From JAFDVL01 sp963794955 (GTDB taxonomy: Bacteria; Acidobacteriota; Blastocatellia; RBC074): a stretch of DNA of 64,000 bases. The stretch lies in NCBI GenBank assembly GCA_963794955.1, contig CAWCGF010000026.1:254682-318681 (forward strand), given 5' to 3'. The position numbers were made by a program, and so were the translations under genes. Under the pieces are notes generated by a model. That model saw nothing but the letters and a program-made list of their open reading frames with translations, was not told the DNA's origin and searched no databases. Shown here in pieces: positions 1 to 7,594 of the stretch. The stretch's first letter is position 1, and the number at the start of each line of letters is the position of its first letter.

Positions 1-886
1 TATCACCTCAAAGCCTCCGGCCAAGCCAACTGGCCCAAGATGGATCAAGTCATCAAACTGGTTGAGAAAGCGCGCAAAGACGGATTGAAAATCACCGCCG
101 ATATGTACACCTACACCGCAGGCGCGACCGGCCTGAATTCGACCCTGCCGCCCTGGACGCTGGATGGTGGATTTGAGGCTCTCTTCAACCGCTTGCAAGA
201 CCCGAACACGCGCAAGAGAATTGCCGACGAAGTGCGCCAGCCGACCGACAAATGGGAAAACATGTATCAACTCGCCGGTTCGCCCGAACGCATTTTGTTG
301 GTCGGATTTCGCAATCCGGCGCTCCGGCAATACATCGGCAAGTCAATCGCCGAAGTTGCCAAGCTGCGCGGCAAAGACCCGATTGAAACCATTATGGATT
401 TGATTGTCGAAGACCGTTCGCGCGTGGATACCGTGTATTTCATGATGTCGGAAGAGAACATCAAAAAGCAGCTTAAATTGCCCTGGGTTTCGTTTGGCTC
501 GGATGCGGCTTCGATGGCGGCAGAAGGCACGTTTTTGAATTCGTCCACGCACCCGCGCGCTTACGGTAACTTTGCCCGTTTGCTCGGCAAATATGTGCGC
601 GACGAAAAAGTGATTCCGTTGGAAGAAGCGATCCGTCGTCTGGCCGCGTTGCCCGCATTCGAATCTGGGCCTGCATCATCGCGGCTTATTGAAGGAAGGC
701 TATTTTGCCGATGTCGTGATTTTTGATCCCAAGACCATTGCCGACAAAGCGACATTTGAGCAGCCGCATCAATATTCCATCGGCATGAAACACGTGTTTG
801 TGAACGGCGTGCAGGAACTCAAAGACGGTGAGCATACGGGCAATAAATCAGGGCGCGCATTGTGGGGGCCGGGGAAGAAGCAGTAG
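1..886 (+). CDS. N-acyl-D-amino-acid deacylase family amidohydrolase, 3' part, one-base frameshift
   Basis: This is the C-terminal part of a metal-dependent amidohydrolase of the D-aminoacylase type, which hydrolyses N-acyl-D-amino acids; the gene begins before the window. Frame 1 reads in from base 1 and contains the metal-Asp region FGSDAAS, then HPRAYGNFARLLGKYVRDE, as in its intact paralogue at 3169..4659. At the sequence GCATTCGAAT (655..664) the frame breaks. Removing one T at 658/659 gives LPASNLGLHHRG followed by LLKEGYFADVVIFDP, the expected family ending, which runs in frame 2 to the TAG at 884..886. As written, frame 1 stops at 726. The break could be a sequencing insertion or a real lesion; I favour the former because similar one-base insertions recur in this window. 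The family assignment is secure; the exact substrate is unknown. Confidence 0.85.
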
Positions 887-918
887 CCACATTTTGCTGC
901 CGTGCGTATAATGAGATT

Positions 919-1170
919 ATGGAAACACAAACTTTTGAAGGTGTTTGGGAAGACCTTACACAACATGCCAGCGAGTTTTCTGGGAAGCGAGTACGCATTA
1001 CGGTCTTGGAGGAACAACCGACTGCATTATCAAATGAAGCAATGCTGACGGCTTTGCGGAAAATAGCGGAAAGAAGTAAAACCATGCCTTTCTCCACCGG
1101 AGAAGATAGCTTGCAGATATTGAGAGAGGCGCGCGCCGGAAAGATGTTTGGTTATGACGCAAGCGAGTAA
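919..1170 (+). CDS. small VapB-like antitoxin (putative)
   Basis: An 83-residue acidic protein starting at the ATG at 919 (METQTFEGVWEDL). A longer in-frame reading from 862 would overlap the end of the deacylase gene and is less likely. The protein has a short N-terminal beta-prone part containing SGKRVRITVLEE and a C-terminal part ending ILREARAGKMFGYDASE, the size and layout of antitoxins that accompany PIN toxins. It overlaps the downstream PIN-domain gene by 17 bases, the usual tight coupling in such modules. I do not recognise a specific DNA-binding fold. The role as antitoxin rests mainly on position and size, so the function is inferred. Confidence 0.6.
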   Translation: METQTFEGVWEDLTQHASEFSGKRVRITVLEEQPTALSNEAMLTALRKIAERSKTMPFSTGEDSLQILREARAGKMFGYDASE

Positions 1171-1630
1171 CGTGGGTGCCGTTGTTATTGATGCCAATGT
1201 ACTGATTGGATTGTGCGCCAAGGAGCCGGATAAATTTGCGACGGCGGAAACTGCATTGCAGGATTATGCCGCCAAGGGCTGGCTTTTTTATGCGCCACAC
1301 GTGATCGTTAGTGAAGTGTTGTTTGTGTTCTGCAACAAGCTTCAGAATGGCTCTCTCACGCCTGCAACTTATGAAGAAGCGATTGAGAATTTCCGCGATC
1401 AGATGAAGGCGATTCTTCCGCCGCCAAATGGTGATGCGTCATTCATTGTTCGCGCTAAAAAAATTCTCGGCAGCTATGGATGTAGCCACACAACGGATGG
1501 GTTATACATTGCGCTCACTGAAGCGTTGGAGATGAACGGCGCAGCAGAGTTTCTGACCTTCGACAAAGGCGTACTCAACCAAATTGCCAAAAACGCACCC
1601 ACTGTGAAAGTAAATTTATTGCCTATTTGA
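1154..1630 (+). CDS. PIN-domain toxin, VapC-like ribonuclease
   Basis: A 158-residue PIN-domain protein. The four acidic positions expected for the metal site are visible: Asp in VVIDANVLIG, Glu in VIVSEVLF, Asp in TTDGLYIALTE and Asp in FLTFDKG. PIN toxins are Mg/Mn-dependent RNases that cut tRNA or other RNA when released from the antitoxin. I chose the ATG at 1154; a TTG two codons upstream (1148) is also possible. The start lies inside the end of the preceding small gene, and the stop overlaps by eight bases the end of the convergent M28 peptidase gene. All key acidic residues are present, so the toxin is probably active. Confidence 0.8.
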   Translation: MTQASNVGAVVIDANVLIGLCAKEPDKFATAETALQDYAAKGWLFYAPHVIVSEVLFVFCNKLQNGSLTPATYEEAIENFRDQMKAILPPPNGDASFIVRAKKILGSYGCSHTTDGLYIALTEALEMNGAAEFLTFDKGVLNQIAKNAPTVKVNLLPI

Positions 1631-3069
1631 GACGATTTATCGGTTCCGGCAAATTCGCAATCGTATACGCCAGTACAGCCATCACTGCTGCATTCTCGGC
1701 CAATTCGCGCGGCACAATTTTATCCAGCGTATCCGCCGTCGTGTGGTGATAATCGAAGTACGTGCGGCTGTCCTGCCACAAGCCAAACGTCGGCACGCCT
1801 AGCGCATCCAGCGGCGAAATATCGGCTTCAGGTGAGCCATTCACCACATCAATCAGCCCCGCGCCGATGCTTTGCAAGATGGCAGATGCCGGGCGCAGTT
1901 GCGCAATCGCAGCGGGCGTGGCGTGCGCGTGAAAGCCGAGGGGATGACTGGCTCCGAGATCGCTTTCAATCGCAGCGATGTGATTGGCAGCTTCGGCTTT
2001 GTGATCTTCGGCGTAGGTTCTGCCACCAGCTAAACCGTTCTCTTCGTTCATCCACGCAATGACACGAATCGTGCGTTTCGGTTTGAGGCCAAGCTGCTTA
2101 ATCAAGATTGGCGGTCTGCATTGCTACGGCTACACCTGAAGCATCATCCAGCGCGCCTGTGCCTAAATCCCATGAATCCAAATGGCCGGACACAATCACG
2201 ATTTGTTCGGGATGCTCGCTGCCTTGTAAGTCGGCAATCACGTTGTAACTGGTTTCGTCCGGCAATGTTTGGGGCGTGAGGGTGAGGTGCAGTTTTACTT
2301 TGCCCTGCGCGGCGAGGTACGCAATCAATTCGGCGTCTTCTGCGGTAATGGCAGCAGCGGGAATCTTGGGTGCATTCGGCAAATAGAAGAGCGAACCTGT
2401 ATGCGCCAGCCGATATTCCGCGCCTCCGGCGGAACGATTAAGGGCCGCGATGGCACCGAACTGCGCGGCACGACTTGCGCCTGCCCCACGATAGGCAACT
2501 GCCTGGCTATAGGCTTCTGTTCCGCGCCCGCTCGCTGCTAATTGCCGGTCAAACTTCGCGTTATACAGCACGATTTTGCCTGTGATCTTGTCCCGCCCCA
2601 TGGCTTCCAACTGATCGTAGTTTTCGACCACGACAACTTCTGCGGTGATGCCTTCTTTTGGCGTAGCGACGCTGCCGCCCAGGGCCGTCAATACGACTTT
2701 TTGCGTTGTGCCTTTGGCCTGGCCTTTGTATTCCGTGAGTTCACCTGTTTCGATGCCGCGCACCCAATGCGGCACAGTGACTTTTTCGAGCTTCACATCT
2801 ACTCCAAGCTTGCGCATTTCGGTGGCAACATATTCAACCGCAGCGTTGGCTTGCGGCGAACCGCTCAAACGCGGGCCGATGTTGTTACACAAATACGCGG
2901 TTTGTTTGTACGCGTAATCGCTTGCTAACGCCGCACGTAGCAATTGATTTAGTTCTGTCGTGAGTTGCTCGGAATAACGTTCAGTCGGCGCTTGCATGCG
3001 GCGCTGCGCCAAAACAAGACTTATGCAGAAAAGCAAAAAAACAACCAGCGAGGGCAATTTTTTCATCAT
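1623..3069 (-). CDS. exported M28 family zinc aminopeptidase/carboxypeptidase, one-base frameshift
   Basis: M28 peptidases are di-zinc exopeptidases that remove residues from peptides. The N-terminus is a signal peptide (MMKKLPSLVVFLLFCISLVLAQ), so the enzyme is exported. A protease-associated-like segment precedes the catalytic part. Zinc ligands are recognisable in SGHLDSWDLGTGALDD, WMNEENGLAGG, ESDLGAS and YFDYHHTTADT. An AAGGAG motif lies eight bases before the ATG at 3069. The reading frame breaks at about 2104: after MQTANL one extra T on the coding strand (extra A at 2104/2105) causes a stop. Without it the protein continues as IKQLGLKPKRTIRVIAW to the end, about 481 residues, normal for the family. 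It is divergent from the amidohydrolase at 3169. Catalytic residues are intact on both sides of the break. Confidence 0.87.
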
Positions 3070-3168
3070 GAATCAAACTCCTTTGAGATGTGAGATGATA
3101 ATAGGGGCTGTGCTTTACATCTGGCAACGACTGCGATACAAGCCAAGCAAACAAAGCGGAGAGAAATC

Positions 3169-4659
3169 ATGCAAAAATATTTTCGGTTCATCTTGTTATT
3201 GGTTATCCTTGTTGCGTCAACCAACGCACAACCAACTTCAATCCTCATTACCAACGGCACCTTGATTGACGGTACGGGCGCGAAAGCCAAAGGCGCGGAC
3301 TTGCGCTTCGTGGGCGATCAGATCATGGAAATCGGCAAGCTGAAACCAAAACCTAACGAACAGGTGATTGATGCTCGCAATCTGATTGTTGCGCCGGGAT
3401 TCATTGATATTCATAACCACTCGGAAACAGGACTGGAATCGCAGCCCACTGCCAACAGCCAGATTTTACAGGGCATCACGACACTGGCCGTTGGGCCTGA
3501 TGGCGGCTCGCCCTGGCCGATTGCCGATTACTTGCGCCGCCGTGAAGACAAGCCGCCTGCCGTCAATGTGCTTGCCTTTGTCGGTCATGGAACGGTGCGC
3601 CGCATGGTGATGGGCAAGGAATATAACCGTCCTGCGACCAAAGCCGAAACCGAAGCGATGGCCGAATTGGTAGAGCAAGCGATGCGCGAAGGCGCGGTCG
3701 GACTTTCCAGCGGCTTGGAGTACGATATGGGCTATCCGAGCAAAACCGAAGAAGTGATTGCGCTCGCCAAAGTCGCCGCCAAATACGGCGGCATTTATAT
3801 GACGCACATGCGCGACGAATCGGATTCGGTGCTTACCGCGTTGGCTGAAGCCATTCGCATCGGACGTGAAGCTAAAATCCCCGTCCAGATTTCGCACATC
3901 AAAATGGGGACTGTCGGCGTCTGGGGCAAAGCATTGGAAGCCGTGCAATTGATTGAAGAAGCGCGCCGCGAAAAGCTGGATGTCACCGCTGATTGTTACC
4001 CGTACGATGCGTGGGCATCAACCATCACGGTGTTGGTGCCGAGTCGCAAACATGAAGACCCGACAGAGGTAGCCAAGGGCTTGAACGATGTCGGCGGGGG
4101 AGTCAACGTGACCATCACGAATTGCTCACACCACCGTGAATACGAAGGAAAAACGCTGGATCAACTGGCCGAGGAAAACAAAACCACTGCCGTTGGTATG
4201 TATATGCAGATTGTCAAAGAAGGCGGCGCAAGTGTGGTTTGCCATTCGATGATTGACAAGGATATTGAGACGTTTTATCGCCAAGCGTGGGTCATGGTGG
4301 CCAGCGATGGCGGCATCAACGGACGGCATCCACGCGGCGCAGGCACGTTCCCGCGTGTGCTTGGTCAGTATGTCCGCGAGAAGAAATGGCTCAAGCTGCC
4401 GGAAGCGGTGCGCAAGATGACTTCCCTGCCCGCCTCGCGTTTGGGTTTGCAAGATCGCGGCGTGCTGCGTGTCGGTGCCAAGGCAGATATTGTAATTTTC
4501 AGTGCTAAAACGGTGTTGGATAGAGCGACGTTCACGAAGCCATTTGAAGCGCCGGTCGGGATTGTTCACGTCTTCGTCAATGGCGAGCAAGTCGTGCGCG
4601 ACAGCAAAGTATCAGGCGCAACACCGGGGCGAGTTTTATTACTACCAAATGCAAAATGA
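3169..4659 (+). CDS. exported N-acyl-D-amino-acid deacylase family amidohydrolase
   Basis: A 496-residue amidohydrolase with a signal peptide (MQKYFRFILLLVILVASTNA), placed outside the cytoplasm. The metal site is visible as HNH at residues 82-84 (FIDIHNHSETG), His in YMTHMRDESD, His in VQISHIKMG and Asp in MVASDGGINGRHPRG. The end LPASRLGLQDRGVLRVGAKAD is the classic family C-terminus. A GGAGAG motif precedes the ATG. It is a paralogue of the partial gene at 1..886. Its stop overlaps the next start as ATGA, so the following nucleotidyltransferase gene is probably co-translated. It likely trims N-acylated D-amino acids or dipeptides released from peptides or peptidoglycan; the substrate is inferred from the family. 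Confidence 0.9.
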   Translation: MQKYFRFILLLVILVASTNAQPTSILITNGTLIDGTGAKAKGADLRFVGDQIMEIGKLKPKPNEQVIDARNLIVAPGFIDIHNHSETGLESQPTANSQILQGITTLAVGPDGGSPWPIADYLRRREDKPPAVNVLAFVGHGTVRRMVMGKEYNRPATKAETEAMAELVEQAMREGAVGLSSGLEYDMGYPSKTEEVIALAKVAAKYGGIYMTHMRDESDSVLTALAEAIRIGREAKIPVQISHIKMGTVGVWGKALEAVQLIEEARREKLDVTADCYPYDAWASTITVLVPSRKHEDPTEVAKGLNDVGGGVNVTITNCSHHREYEGKTLDQLAEENKTTAVGMYMQIVKEGGASVVCHSMIDKDIETFYRQAWVMVASDGGINGRHPRGAGTFPRVLGQYVREKKWLKLPEAVRKMTSLPASRLGLQDRGVLRVGAKADIVIFSAKTVLDRATFTKPFEAPVGIVHVFVNGEQVVRDSKVSGATPGRVLLLPNAK

Positions 4660-5735
4660 CGGGAGTAAGCCTCATAATTCCAATCGGCACACAAATCGTT
4701 TCGCGCCTTGAAATCAAGAGCGCGCAAGGCGAATTACTATGTCCGATTGGCGCGGTGGGTGTGATCATCAAAGCCCCAACTGACAATTCGCATTCCTATC
4801 GAGTGGAATTCACCAATGGCATTGAAGCACCGCTGCGCCGCAATGAATTTGCGATTCGTAAACAACATACCAGCGCCGCAGCAACTATGGAAGAAAGCGA
4901 TCTTTACCAGTACGTGATTTACCGCGTGATTGTCGGTTCGCGCGCGTATGGCTTGGAGATGGAAGCGTCTGATACAGATCGGCGTGGTATTTATTTACTG
5001 CCTGCGGAGTTGCACTGGTCGCTTTATGAAGCGCCGGAGCAGTTAGAAAACAAGGACACCGAAGAATGCTATTGGGAACTCCACAAGTTTTTGCTGCTCG
5101 CGCTCAAAGCCAATCCCAACATTTTGGAATGCTTGTACTCGCCACTGATTGAAACGATCACGCCGCTTGCGCAGGAACTATTAGCCAACCGCGACATTTT
5201 TCTTTCGCGTTTGGTCTATCAGACCTACAACGGCTACGTCATGTCGCAATTCAAAAAGTTGGAGCAGGACATTCGCGCACGCGGCGAGATCAAATGGAAG
5301 CACGCGATGCACCTGATTCGGTTGCTGCTGTCAGGCGTGACTGTATTGAAAGAAGGCTTCGTGCCCGTTCGTGTAGATGAACACCGAGACGAGTTGCTGG
5401 CGATTCGGCGCGGCGAGTTGAATTGGGAGGAAGTCAACGCGCGCCGTTTGTCGTTGCACAAAGAATTTGATGCGGCACTGGCAATTACGAAATTGCCGGA
5501 ACGACCGAATTATGAAAAGGCCGATGCAGTTTTTGATAGCAACGGATGGCACAAGTGGAGACTGACATTGGCGGTATCGGCGTTCTTAGCTGGCAAGCAT
5601 CGAGATCCCCGATCAGCACAATTCGGAAATTTGTTATTAGTCTTCTCGTTGACGCTCGCGTTTAGCCAAGGCCGCCAAGACCTTTTGCCACGTCCCGTCG
5701 AGTTGCCAGCGCCGAAACTGCGAGTACACGGTTGA
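4656..5735 (+). CDS. RlaP/YcgL-type nucleotidyltransferase with replaced C-terminus
   Basis: Residues ~80-300 match the predicted nucleotidyltransferase family COG3541 (RNA-repair-pathway DNA polymerase beta family). The signature GSRAYGLEMEASDTDRRGIYL has the G-S and D-x-D metal-binding pattern. Residues 1-75 form a separate small beta-rich domain. The start overlaps the stop of the upstream amidohydrolase by four bases; an internal ATG near 4888 would give only the catalytic domain. Homologues end soon after the motif LPERPNYEKAD. Here, from about residue 290 (base ~5530), the protein continues into unrelated sequence that is the antisense of an IS5-type remnant. The last ~65 residues are therefore probably foreign and the native tail is lost. 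Substrate RNA or nucleotide is unknown. Confidence 0.75.
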   Translation: MTGVSLIIPIGTQIVSRLEIKSAQGELLCPIGAVGVIIKAPTDNSHSYRVEFTNGIEAPLRRNEFAIRKQHTSAAATMEESDLYQYVIYRVIVGSRAYGLEMEASDTDRRGIYLLPAELHWSLYEAPEQLENKDTEECYWELHKFLLLALKANPNILECLYSPLIETITPLAQELLANRDIFLSRLVYQTYNGYVMSQFKKLEQDIRARGEIKWKHAMHLIRLLLSGVTVLKEGFVPVRVDEHRDELLAIRRGELNWEEVNARRLSLHKEFDAALAITKLPERPNYEKADAVFDSNGWHKWRLTLAVSAFLAGKHRDPRSAQFGNLLLVFSLTLAFSQGRQDLLPRPVELPAPKLRVHG

Positions 5736-5835
5736 CCAGTGGGGAAGATCCGACAGCAAATCGCGCCATTGACACGCATTTTTCAGTTTGATAGAAAAAC
5801 GCGCTGACGATGTGGTGGACGAGATATGTCACCCT
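5637..5835 (-). mobile_element. IS5-family (IS427-like) transposase remnant
   Basis: On the minus strand the sequence reads FSIKLKNACQWRDLLSDLP, then HWSTVYSQFRRWQLDGTWQK and VLAALAKRERQRED, ending at a TAA at 5637..5639. This is the N-terminal domain typical of short IS5-family transposases. Just upstream the frame slips: HHIVSAFFYQ is in another frame. No catalytic DDE domain or clear terminal inverted repeats are present. It is a fragment inserted between two nucleotidyltransferase gene remnants. Confidence 0.75.
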
Positions 5836-5875
5836 GATACGTTTTGCTTGTGGGTAACGCGAGGGCTAAAGTCAT

Positions 5876-6151
5876 GCTCGAAGATTGCGGCACGGTGAAA
5901 TTCGTTGACATAAGCCATTCCATCCATTCAAAGCAGGAATTCAAACTGTCGTATATTGATGAATTGATTGTGGGGAAATTAGCTGGGCCAGAAAGTTTAC
6001 GTTGGAGGATGCGGACATCGCGTTTTACCAACAGGAATAAGAACGGTTGCGCGTCGTTTTGGAGGAATCGTTGCAAGCCAGCTATTTGCCCGAAGCGCCC
6101 ACAAATCGCGCGGCATTGAATGATTTGCTATTGCGCGTGCGAGCTCGCTAA
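5876..6151 (+). pseudogene. decayed tail of a second COG3541-like nucleotidyltransferase
   Basis: The plus strand contains YIDELIVGKLAGPES, then after a one-base loss near 6003 LEDADIAFYQQE, an in-frame TAA, and ERLRVVLEESLQASYLPEAP followed by TNRAALNDLLLRVRAR to the TAA at 6149..6151. The layout (helix, LPEAP motif, then a final amphipathic helix) parallels the LPERPNYEKAD end of the intact nucleotidyltransferase at 4656. The upstream portion is missing, apparently lost where the IS5 remnant lies. I read it as the relic of a neighbouring paralogue; the two disruptions argue for real decay here. Confidence 0.55.
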
Positions 6152-6174
6152 GCAAAGGTAAGGGAGAGAATTCT

Positions 6175-7174
6175 ATGAACAAACAACACAACCGACTGAA
6201 GCGTCGAGCATTTCTGACGAAGGCAACACAGACTGCTGCCGTAGCAGTTACCGGAGGGCCACACGTATTGGCAGCAGTGGAGCGCACCACCTCTCTTCAG
6301 CACGCAAAAGAAACCGCTCATCCAAATTGGCATTCTGCTGGGAACCTTTCGCAGCGGAACCCTGGAGGCGCGACTGGATGCAGTCAAGGCCGCAGGCATT
6401 GACGCTGTGCAATTGAGCATGGATTGTGCCGGACTGCCCATGATGCCTGATGCAATTGCGCCGGAACTGGCCAAACAGATTCGGGGCGCGGCTGCCGAGC
6501 GTGGCATCAAGCTCGCTTCTGTGGCGGGTACGTTCAATATGTGCCACCCCGACGCCGAGCACCGCCAGACGGGATTACGTCGGCTGCGCGTGCTGGCCGA
6601 AGCCTGTTCGCAGTTGGGCATCTCGAAAATCCATCTCTGCACTGGCACACGCGACCGCACCAGTATGTGGCGGCGACATCCTGATAACAATACGCCGGAA
6701 GCCTGGCGCGACATGACAGCCTGTGTGCGCGAGGCATCCGAAATCGCTCGGCAGTCCCGCGTGGTACTCGCTTTTGAACCGGAAGTGAACAACGTCGTAG
6801 ATTCGGCAACCAAGGCGCGCCGACTCATGGACGAGATTGGCTCGACCTTCCTGAAAGTCACATTCGACGCGGCGAATTTATTCCACACCGGCAAACTGCC
6901 GCAGATGAAAGAAATCCTGGACGAGGCATTTGCCCTGATTGGCAAGGACATCGTGCTGGCGCACGCCAAAGACCTGGATCACGACGGCGACGCGGGCCAC
7001 CTGGCAGCGGGTCAAGGCAAGCTGGACTATGATCGGTACATTACCTTGTTGCACAAGTATCGGTTCCCAGGGCCGTTGTTGCTGCACGGACTCAGCGAAG
7101 CGCAAGTGCCTGGCTGTGTGGCCTTCCTGCGCGAAAAGATTGCGCGCCTTGCCACTCCCTCCTCCCGGAAATGA
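6175..7174 (+). CDS. Tat-exported TIM-barrel sugar isomerase/epimerase-like protein, one-base frameshift
   Basis: The first 35 residues carry a twin-arginine signal (KRRAFLTKATQTAAVAVTGG). The rest matches the xylose-isomerase-like TIM barrel family (AP endonuclease 2 fold). Recognisable metal or substrate segments are Glu in VLAFEPEVNNVV, Asp in VTFDAANLFH, His in DIVLAHAKDLDHDG and LLLHGLSE. The frame breaks at about 6290-6300: the first frame ends at 6402, while the second already reads KKPLIQIGILLGTFRSG followed by TLEARLDAVKAAGIDAVQLS upstream of that. One extra base accounts for it, giving 332 residues, a usual length. The substrate is unknown; members of the family act on ketoses, inositols or hydroxypyruvate. 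Confidence 0.82.
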
Positions 7175-7310
7175 CTTGTCTGAACGGCAGCCCCAAATCG
7201 TGCGGCGCTAAGGGGACGATGATGTTTTGAGAGGACGCCGGTACTTGAGGTAGGCAAAGATATTGCTTTTAAGAAAAAAGAATTTCCGCAGAAAGTCCCG
7301 GATGGACGGC

Positions 7311-7495
7311 GAGAAATTAGCCCCGGATGGAATCCGGGGAACTAGGCTAATAACCCTCAAGCCCCGGCAGGGGCGACAGACGAAACCCGAGAAAAGCGGC
7401 GTCTGTCGCCCCTGCCGGGGCTTGATAACTTAGCAGACCATAACCCAGGGTTACACCCTGGGCTAATTTCTTGGCACCCCTCCGGGGTTCTGATC
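7311..7495. repeat. composite palindrome cluster (REP/BIME-like)
   Basis: This gap between the TIM-barrel gene and the convergent S8 protease gene holds four nested palindromes. The largest is a perfect 25-base inverted repeat, 7358..7382 and 7400..7424, built on GCCCCGGCAGGGGCGACAG with a 17-base loop. It is flanked by CCCCGGAT/ATCCGGGG (7321..7339), CCCAGGG/CCCTGGG (7444..7462) and a short ACCCC/GGGGT hairpin near 7477..7490. The rest of 7175..7594 shows nothing else. Such clusters resemble interspersed REP-type elements and could also act as a bidirectional terminator. Confidence 0.7.
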
Positions 7496-7594
7496 GAAAA
7501 ATCATTTTCCTGACTTCTATAGTAAAAAATGGGAATCCGTGAACGGTTCATTCACTAGACTCCCAATCAGTCACTACTACCTACTACAGTTAGT

